Of a stretch of 64,000 nucleotides of DNA, positions 27,558-36,782 are shown piece by piece. Under the pieces are notes generated by a model. That model was not told the origin of the DNA. It made no database searches and saw nothing but the letters and a program-made list of their open reading frames with translations. This DNA comes from Erwinia pyrifoliae DSM 12163 (GTDB lineage: Bacteria > Pseudomonadota > Gammaproteobacteria > Enterobacterales > Enterobacteriaceae): NCBI RefSeq assembly GCF_000026985.1, contig NC_017390.1, positions 879,435 to 943,434 of the forward strand, read 5' to 3'. The stretch's first letter is position 1. The number at the start of each line of letters is the position of its first letter. Made by a program: the position numbers and the translations under genes.

Positions 27558-30500
27558 CTAAGGAAACTTTACAAAAATATCTCTTGTTGCGGTAAATATG
27601 AGTGTAATATATGCATCAATATCAGCATTATCTCTTTTCTTTGTAGATCTGATGTTTCTTGCATTATCACTTAAAGCTGACAAGTACTTGACGAAGGTAA
27701 CAAAATTATCAGCATTATTCATCAGCAGATTTGCTTTTAGCATGTGATCATTTTTTACCATGTCGATAGCAACATCAGCATCATAGGGCATAGTGATACC
27801 AAGATGGGTATAAACCATGCGCATGAATAATTCAAAATCTTTATTTTTCTTCAGGATATCTTTGGTGAGATAATGATTAAACTTGTCCAGAAGAGCTTTT
27901 GGGTTCCCCGGATCGAAAATTCTGTCAAAATCCTCATTGTAAATAATGTCCATCGTATCAGTCGACATATGGGATCCCTCATGCATTATTACTCCATTAA
28001 TAAGACCATCATTTCTGTTAATAATGTTGTTTCCCTCAACTCTAATTTCATGGCTGACATCGAGCATGAAAAATATTCTTCTGTACGGATCAAACTTGCT
28101 GGAAAAACCCATTTCAATTTTTTTAAGATACGCCAAATCAGTAATTGAACTTTTAAATAAAAATTTATTTCTTGGGTTGACAACTTGCTTTGTAGAAACA
28201 AATGCTATATTTTTAAAACCCGTTGCTTCACATTCAGTGAGGTAATTATCTGTTCTTTGTACTTGATACCTTAGTCTGGATGCTGCTTCTGTGATTATGT
28301 TTTGGTCCGTGGTATCAAGAGCAGAAGATAAATACGATTTTATATTTTCTTCAAGATCTTTTGTATTTAATGTGTTAATTGCCGACTTAATGTGGCTTTG
28401 GGCTGCTTTTAAAGCGGTTCTGCTTCCTATTCTTGCATGCTTTATATATTCTGGGGTGTCTGTTTTATCATTTTCAAGCCCATAGTAAATATCGAAAGGT
28501 TTTTCCTGAAGGCTTTTAAAAACAGAGTCGTAAATAACTTTATTTAATAATTCTATGTTGTCAGTATGTCGGATAGTTCTTGGTGGTAAAAATTTCGTCA
28601 GCTGCTTTATTTTTTTAGGAATACCATTTTTCTCTTTAAGAAGCCATTCCCACTCCGGCGAGGCTGGATCGAAATACGGCTCAGTGTTGACGGGAGCATT
28701 ATTCCCACCGGGGGAGAGAGGAGCGCTGTTCTTATCATCGAATAACCAATCCCACCCCGGTGATTGAGGATTGAAAATATGATATTCTGGTACAGGAGAT
28801 TCATCATTTCCCTGAAGAATTTTGCTAAGTTCTCTGATGTTTTCGTCATCAACGCCCTTCGCCACAGCCTCTATAAACTCATATCCTGCAGTATCAGGTA
28901 ATTTTATCGCCTTATCCAGCACGACCAAGGTGATGAGATTAACGGCATCATTTTCTATCTTACGCCATTCCTGTAATTTTTCTTGATAGGTGTCAGCATT
29001 TATCGCATGCTCAATATGCATGGCCAGAGACAAGAACGGTGATACCGGGTTAGGAATAATATTTGATGCATCTGCCATCTCTTCCCACATGTCACGCCTG
29101 ACCTCGGCATCTGATTTTACCTGTGAGTCCAGGTCAGATAATGTTTTATCCTTTACGTTATTAAATAAGACTTCAAAAAAATGCTCCGCCGGGATTTGAG
29201 TCGATTGGATAGCAATCCTGTCAGCATAACCATTATCAAGATTAATTGAATTCAGCCAGGTATCCACACCGCAGTAAAACAGGCCATCCTGTCTGTTCGC
29301 TATGGTGAAATGAGAAGCCAGCATTTTCCTGTGCTCTTCAGTTGCACAGGCATGGGTTACCCATGTGCGCATCTCAAAATCCCCCCTGAAAGAGATGAAT
29401 TTGAAATCACTCATAGGGAAATAAAGTGTCACCCGGTTGCGGTCTTGATTTCTGAATACGAAAGCGTTTGCTGTACTGTACTGATTAATATCAAAAAGGA
29501 CTACGCTAACGTTGTTATTCTTCAAAATCCCCGCTCCATTTAGCGCATCTTTAGCCGAGTCACTGTTAATCTGACTGCTATCGAGGTGGTTTATAAAAGA
29601 GATAAAATGGTTTTTGATATGCTCATTTTTGTGGCTGAAGTCATCTGTCAGCTTTACTTTCGCATAGTTGTAGAAATCGATATCCCATACCAGTTGAATA
29701 AAATCTGTCGGTTTTATTTTTATCGCATCGGATGAGTCATGCACCCTGATGTGTTCCTGTGAAATATCGTAGATACCACTCACCACATTCACATTGACCA
29801 GATAATCCTGAACTTCACGACCAAAGTTGGTAAAAAGATATTCCGTTAGCGTTTTTTTTACTATCGGTGGGCCGTACTGAAGCAGTTTATCGCCATCATA
29901 CATGCTCATATCGAACTGCATAAAATAAACATGGTCAGGGTCAATATCTAGTTTGAATTGCTGTTTTATTTTTTCTTTTAGAATCTTAGTGGCCAGCTCT
30001 TTGAGTTCTGGGTTTTTGTTATTATACCCGCTATAAAATCGACTTATTGCCTCCCGGCCCTTATCTATAATTTCGTGAAGTTCTGTTTGATTTTCCGAGA
30101 TATAATGTGTTTTGTCAGGTACTGGATTTTCAATGTCGCTTTCATTATTGATTATCCGCCTGTTTAACGCGACTTGAATCTGATTGTTAGTGTTATAAGA
30201 AAAGGCATCTACCTGCCGAATTCGTAGCGGATCATAATAAGAGATAAAATCACTAGCCTGATAGGCTAAACCACTCATCTTGTTCAGCAGTGTGGTTATG
30301 CCCTTGCCAACCATTTTGGCTATGGTCACTGACTGGCGGCAGGGCGTTATCGTTTTAGCGCCCGGCTCCCTTAAAGACAGATCTGCTGTTTGCAACCGGG
30401 TGAATTTATCGAATGCCTGAAAGACTTCCTGCACAAGCCCGCTTGAAAGATGATCCGGGCAATGATTATTCTGGGTTTTTTGAGTGCCTTTGTTCAATGC

Positions 30501-30782
30501 TATTGATTGCGAAGGATCATATTGGCTGGCGCAAGTAAAATCATGTGCAGACGGGTAAATCAGGGAAGTTGCGCTGCCATTGCTGCTGGTTGTCATGCCA
30601 TTGATGTCGCTTTGTACGCTGGTAGCCAGAGAAAGGCAATGTAAAAATGTATTGGATAACTCCTGTCGAATGATATTTCTGCTGTGCTGCCCGGGATTTT
30701 TAGCCAGTTTTTTAACAAAATCATCATGCGCTTTTTGATGAGTCAATTCGCAATTATTATGATGGAACGAATGTATGGGCAT
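27558..30782 (-). CDS. Giant toxin/effector-like protein, paralogue B of the DUF6543-like/HExxH family
   Basis: A 1074-aa paralogue of the 24118-27252 product, collinear over its whole length. Shared segments include LSN(T/V)FLH near 45, FISFINHLDSSQI near 390, FRGDFEMR(T/S)WV near 460 and NPVSPFL near 590. The DUF6543-like stretch KKTLTEYLFTNF and VWDIDFYNYAKVKL is present. The metallopeptidase motif is MHEGSHMSTDTMDIIYNED, with H934, E935, H938 and Asp945, followed by NNADNFVTFVKYLS. It differs by an insertion near 670-720 holding two copies of an SPxWxWL repeat. AGGAA precedes ATG 30782. The gene is AT-rich. Two diverged tandem copies suggest an old duplication. The protein family name and the toxin role are inferences from motifs. 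Confidence 0.6.
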   Translation of the reverse strand: MPIHSFHHNNCELTHQKAHDDFVKKLAKNPGQHSRNIIRQELSNTFLHCLSLATSVQSDINGMTTSSNGSATSLIYPSAHDFTCASQYDPSQSIALNKGTQKTQNNHCPDHLSSGLVQEVFQAFDKFTRLQTADLSLREPGAKTITPCRQSVTIAKMVGKGITTLLNKMSGLAYQASDFISYYDPLRIRQVDAFSYNTNNQIQVALNRRIINNESDIENPVPDKTHYISENQTELHEIIDKGREAISRFYSGYNNKNPELKELATKILKEKIKQQFKLDIDPDHVYFMQFDMSMYDGDKLLQYGPPIVKKTLTEYLFTNFGREVQDYLVNVNVVSGIYDISQEHIRVHDSSDAIKIKPTDFIQLVWDIDFYNYAKVKLTDDFSHKNEHIKNHFISFINHLDSSQINSDSAKDALNGAGILKNNNVSVVLFDINQYSTANAFVFRNQDRNRVTLYFPMSDFKFISFRGDFEMRTWVTHACATEEHRKMLASHFTIANRQDGLFYCGVDTWLNSINLDNGYADRIAIQSTQIPAEHFFEVLFNNVKDKTLSDLDSQVKSDAEVRRDMWEEMADASNIIPNPVSPFLSLAMHIEHAINADTYQEKLQEWRKIENDAVNLITLVVLDKAIKLPDTAGYEFIEAVAKGVDDENIRELSKILQGNDESPVPEYHIFNPQSPGWDWLFDDKNSAPLSPGGNNAPVNTEPYFDPASPEWEWLLKEKNGIPKKIKQLTKFLPPRTIRHTDNIELLNKVIYDSVFKSLQEKPFDIYYGLENDKTDTPEYIKHARIGSRTALKAAQSHIKSAINTLNTKDLEENIKSYLSSALDTTDQNIITEAASRLRYQVQRTDNYLTECEATGFKNIAFVSTKQVVNPRNKFLFKSSITDLAYLKKIEMGFSSKFDPYRRIFFMLDVSHEIRVEGNNIINRNDGLINGVIMHEGSHMSTDTMDIIYNEDFDRIFDPGNPKALLDKFNHYLTKDILKKNKDFELFMRMVYTHLGITMPYDADVAIDMVKNDHMLKANLLMNNADNFVTFVKYLSALSDNARNIRSTKKRDNADIDAYITLIFTATRDIFVKFP

Positions 30783-31261
30783 GTTTTATTTCCTGTTTCT
30801 GGGATAAATCCTCAGAACTATTACCTATTATATATTCAGTAATATCTGAAAATTATTACTATCAAATAGTTATCTTTCCTGTAATTCGGCTATCGAATAA
30901 AAAAGGGCTTGTGTGAAATAATACTTTTTACAGCGTACTGATTTTGTGGGTTACTGAGATGAGAAGAGAGAGTTTACAGGGCTAAAAAAGGAATAGATGT
31001 GATCAATGCCCGTCTTAAGCTCGTATAACAGTTTTCTTTCCGGGCTTTTAGAAAAAGAACATTAATTTCATCAGGGGTAGAAAAATAAACGTATAACTCC
31101 CGTTCAAACTGTGTTTATCGAATGAAACACCCGCTTTTTGACGGGTCAAACTACCTTTTTTCCATCAGTATGATAATAATTCAGTGTTGATAAGAAACAT
31201 ACCTTGCAGAACCGTATTTCTGTGCAACAGAACGGTTTTTGCAACTAATGATACTGACCGT
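30783..31261. other. Intergenic region upstream of paralogue B
   Basis: About 480 bp, very AT-rich near 30820-30960. Apart from a weak hairpin at 31129-31146 I see no gene; ORFs read through the adjacent glycosidase are shadows. The region presumably carries the promoter of the 27558-30782 gene. Confidence 0.4.
31129..31146 (-). terminator. Possible terminator of the glycosidase-transporter operon
   Basis: ACCCG and CGGGT form a 5-bp stem around an 8-nt loop, and the minus strand continues with GTTTCATT. The T tract is interrupted, so this is a weak call. It lies about 115 bp after the GH43 stop. Confidence 0.35.
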
Positions 31262-32212
31262 TTATGCTCCGCTGTCTGCCGGAGGTGTACCGAACTGCGG
31301 CATGTCGTCGGCATCCCAGTCAAAGCGTTTGATGCGCGTATGGCGTCCAGGATCATATAGCGGGTCGCCGTCGATTTCGGTATAGCTGCGCGCGTGATAT
31401 ACCAGCACGTCCTCGCCGTCCTCCCCTTGGGTAAAGCTGTTGTGGCCTGGGCCGTACTGACGGTTCTCCCAGCTGCTGGTAAATACCGGCGCGGCGGATT
31501 TATGCCAGTTAGCGCTAACCAGCGGGTCGGCGTCTGCATCAATCCATAACAGCCCCATACAGTAGTTCTCATCGGTGGCGCTGGCAGAGTAGCTGACAAA
31601 CAGCCGCTGCCGGTGGCGGATCACAGCCGGACCTTCATTGACGCTGAATCCGGCGCATTCCCACTCGTATTGCGGGCGGCTGAGCATCACCGGCTGGCCG
31701 CTGATTTGCCAGGGGGCGGCCAGTGGCGCCAGATAAAGATTGGAGTTACCGGGGATCGCCGGGTCTTTCTGAGCCCACAGATACCAGTTCTTGCCCTGGT
31801 GCACAAAATGGGTGGCATCCAGCGAAAAGCTGTCGATTGGCGTGTGTATCTGCCCGCGTTCCACCCATTCACCCGCAAGCGGGTCTTCAGCGTCGCAGCT
31901 CAGGGCAAACATGCGGTGCTGGAACAGGCCGTCCTTGATCTCCTGAGATGGGGCAGCGGCAAAATAGATCACCCACTGATCGCCAATACGGTGCAACTCC
32001 GGCGCCCAGATTAGCGCGCTCATCAAGCCGCTATCGGGTTTTCTCCATATGACTACAGCGGCGGCCTGTGCCAGCCCCGGCAAGGTAGCGGCCCGGCGGA
32101 TTTCCAGCCGATCGTATTCCGGTACTGAGGCGATGAAGTAGTAGCTGCCCTGATGATGTAGGATAAAAGGATCTGCGCGCCGTTCGATCAACGGATTGGG
32201 CCAGTGGTTCAT
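31262..32212 (-). CDS. Glycoside hydrolase family 43 (arabinofuranosidase/xylosidase-like)
   Basis: A cytoplasmic five-bladed beta-propeller hydrolase of 316 aa, without signal peptide. The three GH43 acidic residues are visible: the base Asp in RRADPFIL (near 14), the pKa-modulating Asp in SLDATHFV (near 132) and the acid Glu in VNEGPAVI (near 194). The late YGPGHNSF segment is also typical. It overlaps the transporter gene by 4 bp, so the pair probably imports and cleaves a plant-wall arabinoside or xyloside. The exact substrate cannot be read from the sequence. Confidence 0.8.
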   Translation of the reverse strand: MNHWPNPLIERRADPFILHHQGSYYFIASVPEYDRLEIRRAATLPGLAQAAAVVIWRKPDSGLMSALIWAPELHRIGDQWVIYFAAAPSQEIKDGLFQHRMFALSCDAEDPLAGEWVERGQIHTPIDSFSLDATHFVHQGKNWYLWAQKDPAIPGNSNLYLAPLAAPWQISGQPVMLSRPQYEWECAGFSVNEGPAVIRHRQRLFVSYSASATDENYCMGLLWIDADADPLVSANWHKSAAPVFTSSWENRQYGPGHNSFTQGEDGEDVLVYHARSYTEIDGDPLYDPGRHTRIKRFDWDADDMPQFGTPPADSGA

Positions 32213-33624
32213 CGTAACTCTCCTTGCGATGGCGCGTTCAGCGCTTTGCCGTGTTGATAATCGTTAAGTTCCTGATAGTTGGCGCGGCGCTGTTGCAGGT
32301 CGATTTGGATTTGCTGCATCAGCTGGCGGTCTACTTTTAGCAGCCTGACTACGGCAGCGGTAACCAGGTAACCCAGCGCCGGAATAGCGGTAAACAGCAG
32401 CACAATGCCGTTCAGCGCGGAGGGGCTTTGCTGTTGCGCTGTGGCATCGTAGCCGTACCAGGAGAGCAGGAACCCGACCATCGCCCCGGCCACCGCCAGA
32501 CCCACTTTAAGGAAGAACAGATTGCCGGAAAAACTGATCCCGGTAATGCGCTTGCCGGTTTTCCATTCGCCGTAGTCATCGACGTCAGCCATCAGTGACC
32601 AGTGCAGCGGTGAGGGGATCTGGTGCAGGATGTTGAGCAGGAAATACATCACCAGAATCAGGATGGTGGCCTGTGGATCGAGGAAGTAGAAGCCGCCGGA
32701 AAAAGCGGCCAGCGCGATATTGGTCCAGAAGAAAACCTTTAGTTTGCACCAGCGGTCGGTCAGCACTTTTGCCAGCGTGCTGCCAATCATCATGCCAACC
32801 ACGCCCAGGCTGATAAACAGCGTGGCAAACTGGGTTGACTGCTGCATTACCCAGGTGACGTAGTACATGGTGGCCGCCATGCGAATAAAGCCAGGGCAGA
32901 CGTTACACAGCGTCAGCAGCAGAATGCGCACCCACTGGTCGTTTTTCCACACGTCACGCAGATCGGCTTTCAAATCATCATGACCCGGCACAGCCGGGCG
33001 AATACGCTCGCGCACCGTGGCGAAGCAGAACAGAAACATAAACAGACCCATCAGCGCCAGCACGCTCATCGCCATCTGATAACCGCGCGCTTTGTCCGCG
33101 CCGCCAAACCACCCGGCCATCGGCAGCAGCGAAAGCGAAAGGATCAACGTGGCAATCCCCACCATCACGAAGCGGTATGACTGGCAGGAAACGCGCTCGC
33201 CCGGATCGTTGGTAATGACACCGCCCAGCGAGCAGTAGGGTATATTGATGGCGGTGTAGGTCAGCGACATCAGGAAATAGCTGACAAAGGCGTAGATAAC
33301 CTTGTTGTCATAGCTCCAGTCCGGGGTGGTAAACATCATCACGCTGAACAGCACGTAGGGCAGGGAGATCCACAGCAGCCAAGGGCGGAAACGGCCCCAG
33401 CGGCTCCGCGTGCGATCGGCAATAGCACCCATTATCGGGTCAGTGATTGCATCCAGAACCCTGACCGATAGCAACAGCACGCCCACCAGCGCCGGGGCAA
33501 GGCCAAAGACATCGGTATAGAAGTAGTTAAGGAAGAGCATGATGGCACCGCCGATCATATTGCACCCGGCATCGCCCATTCCGTAGCCAATCTTCTCTTT
33601 GACAGTGAGTGCAGCGCCATTCAT
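32209..33624 (-). CDS. GPH-family (MelB-type) sugar/cation symporter
   Basis: A polytopic transporter of 471 aa with about 12 hydrophobic segments. The N-terminal KIGYGMGDAGCNMIGG and the loop DAITDPIMGAIADRTRSRWGRFRPW are signatures of the glycoside-pentoside-hexuronide:cation symporter family. VDDYGEWKTGKRITGISFSG in the second half is also characteristic. It is the first gene of the two-gene operon with the GH43 hydrolase and likely imports its oligosaccharide substrate. Confidence 0.85.
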   Translation of the reverse strand: MNGAALTVKEKIGYGMGDAGCNMIGGAIMLFLNYFYTDVFGLAPALVGVLLLSVRVLDAITDPIMGAIADRTRSRWGRFRPWLLWISLPYVLFSVMMFTTPDWSYDNKVIYAFVSYFLMSLTYTAINIPYCSLGGVITNDPGERVSCQSYRFVMVGIATLILSLSLLPMAGWFGGADKARGYQMAMSVLALMGLFMFLFCFATVRERIRPAVPGHDDLKADLRDVWKNDQWVRILLLTLCNVCPGFIRMAATMYYVTWVMQQSTQFATLFISLGVVGMMIGSTLAKVLTDRWCKLKVFFWTNIALAAFSGGFYFLDPQATILILVMYFLLNILHQIPSPLHWSLMADVDDYGEWKTGKRITGISFSGNLFFLKVGLAVAGAMVGFLLSWYGYDATAQQQSPSALNGIVLLFTAIPALGYLVTAAVVRLLKVDRQLMQQIQIDLQQRRANYQELNDYQHGKALNAPSQGELR

Positions 33625-33749
33625 CGATCATTCTCCCGCTGTGGTTGGTACAGCAGAGTATTGACCCTTAACGGCCACAATGTGCAGGTACAAAACGTCG
33701 CAGAGATGGATTAAACGCGTGGAGGATATTAAATGTGAGGCAGATAACA

Positions 33750-33774
33750 ATTCGGCCAGCGTGGCTGGCCGAAT
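33750..33774 (-). terminator. Terminator-like hairpin after aroP
   Basis: ATTCGGCCAGC and its complement GCTGGCCGAAT form an 11-bp stem with a 3-nt loop. On the minus strand it is followed by TGTTAT rather than a clean T run. It lies 19 bp after the aroP stop. Confidence 0.6.
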
Positions 33775-33792
33775 GAAAAGCGGGCTTGATGA

Positions 33793-35148
33793 TTACGTGC
33801 GCTGCGTGCGGGTTTTAATCCAGTAACCAACGGCAAGGATCAGCACCCACACCGGGATCAGCCAGACGGAAATCGCCATACCGGGCGTGATGGCCATTAA
33901 TACCAGTATCGCAACCATAAACAGCAGACAGATCCAGTTTCCCAACGGATAGAACAGTGCAGGGAAGCGAGTTTGCACTCCCTGATGATTTTTCGTACGG
34001 CGGAATTTCATATGCGCCATGCTAATCATTGCCCAGTTGATCACCAGAGCAGACACCACCAGCGCCATCAACAGAGCAAAAGCCTCGCCGGGCATCAGGT
34101 AGTTGAGCAGTACACAGAGGCCGGTAGCAACGGCAGAGAACAGAATTGACACCACCGGCACGCCCCGGCGGTCCACTTTCAGCAACGCTTTGGGCGCGTT
34201 GCCCTGCTGCGCCAGTCCAAACAGCATGCGGCTATTACAGTAAACGCAGCTGTTATATACCGATAGCGCAGCGGTCAGAATTACCACGTTAAGGGCGTTT
34301 GCTACCAGCGTATCACCCAGCTCGTGGAAGATCAGCACGAACGGGCTGGTATCAGCGGTGACCCGCGTCCACGGCAGCAGTGAAAGCAGCACGGCCAGCG
34401 AGCCGACATAGAAAATCAGGATGCGGTAAATCACCTGGTTGGTGGCTTTTGGGATGCTCTTTTCCGGGTTATCCGCTTCGGCTGCGGTAATACCCACCAG
34501 CTCCAGGCCGCCGAATGAGAACATAATGGCAGCCATCATCATCACCAGCCCGGTGAAACCGTGAGGCAGGAAGCCGCCCTGCTGCCACAGGTTGCGCACG
34601 GTAGCCTGCGGCCCGCCGTGACCACCAAACAACAGCCAGCAGCCAAACAGGATCATAGCGATGACCGCCACCACTTTAATGATGGCGAACCAGAACTCCA
34701 TTTCACCAAATACTTTTACGTTCGTCAGATTGATGGCGTTAATCAGCACGAAGAACGCAGCGGCAGACATCCAGGTGGGGATCTCCGGGTACCAGAACTG
34801 AATATACTTACCGACTGCCGTCAGTTCAGCCATGGCGACCAGCACGTACAGCACCCAGTAGTTCCAGCCAGAGGTGAAACCGGCAAAATTACCCCAGTAT
34901 TTGTAGGCAAAGTGGCTGAAGCTTCCGGCTACCGGCTCTTCCACGACCATTTCACCCAGCTGGCGCATAATCAAAAAGGCGATAAAGCCGGCGATGGCAT
35001 AGCCCAGTATGACGCCGGGACCCGCGGATTGAATGACCGATGCGCTACCGAGAAAAAGTCCTGTACCGACGGCACCGCCCAACGCAATCAGCTGAATATG
35101 GCGATTTTTTAAGCCGCGCTTCAGCGTATCGCCCTGCTGTTGTTCCAT
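33793..35148 (-). CDS. aroP: Aromatic amino acid permease AroP
   Basis: A proton symporter for Phe, Tyr and Trp in the APC superfamily. From ATG 35148 (MEQQQGDTLKRGLKNRHIQL) it is 451 aa (E. coli 457) with about 12 transmembrane segments. The GGAVGTGLFLGSAS motif of helix 1 is intact. The upstream ATG at 35220 adds a tail without family support. A TyrR-like box lies upstream at 35316-35333. It is divergent from pdhR as in E. coli. Confidence 0.93.
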   Translation of the reverse strand: MEQQQGDTLKRGLKNRHIQLIALGGAVGTGLFLGSASVIQSAGPGVILGYAIAGFIAFLIMRQLGEMVVEEPVAGSFSHFAYKYWGNFAGFTSGWNYWVLYVLVAMAELTAVGKYIQFWYPEIPTWMSAAAFFVLINAINLTNVKVFGEMEFWFAIIKVVAVIAMILFGCWLLFGGHGGPQATVRNLWQQGGFLPHGFTGLVMMMAAIMFSFGGLELVGITAAEADNPEKSIPKATNQVIYRILIFYVGSLAVLLSLLPWTRVTADTSPFVLIFHELGDTLVANALNVVILTAALSVYNSCVYCNSRMLFGLAQQGNAPKALLKVDRRGVPVVSILFSAVATGLCVLLNYLMPGEAFALLMALVVSALVINWAMISMAHMKFRRTKNHQGVQTRFPALFYPLGNWICLLFMVAILVLMAITPGMAISVWLIPVWVLILAVGYWIKTRTQRT

Positions 35149-35315
35149 AGAAACCTCGTTCTTATAAGTGCCTGTGTCAGGCTTTAAACCCTGCCATGCC
35201 CTATGCCGCAGAGTTATCAACTGTGATTTTCGTCCTGATGGTGTAACGATGCCAGCTCATCCCGGTGAGAGTTTGTCACCTTCCTGTGACCAGGTGCGTG
35301 ACGTTGTCATTATTC

Positions 35316-35333
35316 TGTATCGAAAACTTTACG
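35316..35333. promoter_or_regulatory. TyrR-like box upstream of aroP
   Basis: TGTATC-N6-TTTACG matches 9 of 12 positions of the TyrR consensus TGTAAA-N6-TTTACA, including the invariant G and C 14 bp apart. TyrR represses aroP in E. coli. The box lies 168 bp upstream of the aroP ATG. Confidence 0.45.
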
Positions 35334-35714
35334 CTGTGTTTTGAGCGAAATAGGGGGCAGAAGCTACCCCAGCGCAGAGAATAGTGATATGCGCGTATTA
35401 ATGCACCTGGTTTCGACTTATTATGAGCAAGCTTGCCTGAAAAATAAGCGATTGCACCAGATTCATCTTCCCTCATCTTTTGTCACAAATTCGCAAAAAT
35501 GACGAATAACATTCTCTTATGACTCCCCGGTACTTCTTCCACTAACTTGCTGGCTGGTTTCGAAAAAGCGATCTGGTTTAACATTTTTTTTACACCTGGC
35601 GCATCGTCAATTCTACGCCTGAGCGCGCCAGGGTATGAGAGCCAGGTCTGGTTTCCACGGGTTACCATATGGACATCAGGTGAATACTTTGTTAGTTTAC
35701 TGGCACCTTTTTGA

Positions 35715-35731
35715 AATTGGTATGACCAATT
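35715..35731. promoter_or_regulatory. PdhR operator upstream of pdhR
   Basis: AATTGGTATGACCAATT is a near-perfect palindrome and contains the full PdhR consensus ATTGGTATGACCAAT. It lies 31 bp before the pdhR start, so PdhR should repress its own operon and be released by pyruvate, as in E. coli. Confidence 0.92.
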
Positions 35732-35761
35732 TACTCTGGCTAATCGCATAAAGAAGGGATG

Positions 35762-36526
35762 ATGGCCTACAGCAAGATCCGCCAACCAAAGCTCTCTGAT
35801 GTGATAGAGCAACAGCTTGAGTCCCTGATTATGGAGGGCACGCTGCGTCCGGGGGAGAAACTGCTGCCCGAACGCGAGCTGGCATTGCAGTTTGATGTCT
35901 CGCGTCCTTCGCTGCGTGAGGCTATCCAGCGTCTGGAAGCCAAGGGGTTGCTATTACGCCGTCAGGGCGGTGGCACTTTCGTGCAGAAGAGTCTGTGGAA
36001 AAGCCTGAGCGACCCGCTGGTTGAACTGCTGGCCGGCCATTCTGAATCTCAGTTTGACCTGTTGGAAACGCGGCATGCGCTGGAAGGCATTGCTGCCTAT
36101 TACGCCGCGCTGCGCGGCACTGACGAAGATCTGGCGCGGATTCGCGACTGCCATCTGCAGATTCAAACCGCCCAGCAAAGTGGCGATCTTGATGCGGAAG
36201 CCAATGCTGTGATGCAGTATCAAATAGCTGTCACAGAAGCGGCGCATAATGTGGTGCTGCTGCATTTACTGCGCAGCATGGGGCCGATGCTGGAACAGAA
36301 CGTCAGGCAGAACTTTGAAATGCTCTACGCGCGCCGCGAAATGCTGGCGCGGGTAAGCGAACACCGCGCCAGTATTTTCACGGCGATTGTGGCACGCGAG
36401 CCGGAAAAGGCGCGCGAAGCCTCACACCGCCATCTGGCGTTTATCGAAGAAGTATTGCTGGACAGAAGCCGGGAGCAAAGCCGCAGAGAACGCTCCCTGC
36501 GCCGTTTACAGCAACGTAAGGATTAA
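35762..36526 (+). CDS. pdhR: Pyruvate-responsive repressor PdhR
   Basis: A GntR/FadR-type regulator of the pyruvate dehydrogenase operon. It has 254 aa from [11 protein letters not shown], as in E. coli; a second ATG directly before it (35759) is an alternative. The N-terminal winged helix ([21 protein letters not shown]) and the C-terminal FCD ligand domain are both complete. Its operator lies just upstream. It heads pdhR-aceE-aceF-lpd. Confidence 0.95.
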   Translation: MAYSKIRQPKLSDVIEQQLESLIMEGTLRPGEKLLPERELALQFDVSRPSLREAIQRLEAKGLLLRRQGGGTFVQKSLWKSLSDPLVELLAGHSESQFDLLETRHALEGIAAYYAALRGTDEDLARIRDCHLQIQTAQQSGDLDAEANAVMQYQIAVTEAAHNVVLLHLLRSMGPMLEQNVRQNFEMLYARREMLARVSEHRASIFTAIVAREPEKAREASHRHLAFIEEVLLDRSREQSRRERSLRRLQQRKD

Positions 36527-36688
36527 CGCGTAAATATAACGCGACGCATACCTGATAAAGGTATGTTATCCCTGATAATTTGCACTGCACCCGGCTGGTA
36601 TTCTAGTCAATCCGGATACGTTTACCGGGGTAAGCGATTCAGATTGGCCGGCACCGGTGCCGCTGCAAATATGAAAGGGTTCAACGAA

Positions 36689-36740
36689 GAACCTGTCTCT
36701 CTGTGCTTTACCGCGCATCAGAGCGCAGAGAGACAGGTTC
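36689..36740 (+). other. Long inverted repeat in the aceE leader
   Basis: GAACCTGTCTCTCTGTGC (36689-36706) and its complement (36723-36740) pair at 17 of 18 positions around a 16-nt loop, 42 bp before the aceE start. No T run follows, so it is not a classical terminator. In the pdhR-aceE transcript it would form a very stable stem, perhaps an RNase processing or stability element. Confidence 0.65.
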
Positions 36741-36782
36741 CAGACAATTCAACGAAATTAGACACAGATAAGGAATACCCCC

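Larger units (their letters stand above)
35149..35761. other. Divergent regulatory region aroP/pdhR
   Basis: About 610 bp between the two starts, with no convincing gene. It holds a TyrR-like box (35316-35333) on the aroP side and a perfect PdhR operator (35715-35731) on the pdhR side. The ORFs at 35276-35476 and 35483-35812 have no recognisable content. Confidence 0.6.

Noticed and set aside
27253..31261. HrpL-dependent promoter (hrp box) upstream of the two toxin-like genes
   Set aside because: I looked for GGAACC with CCAC at 15-16 bp on the minus strand in both upstream gaps and found none, so type III effector status is not supported by promoter evidence.
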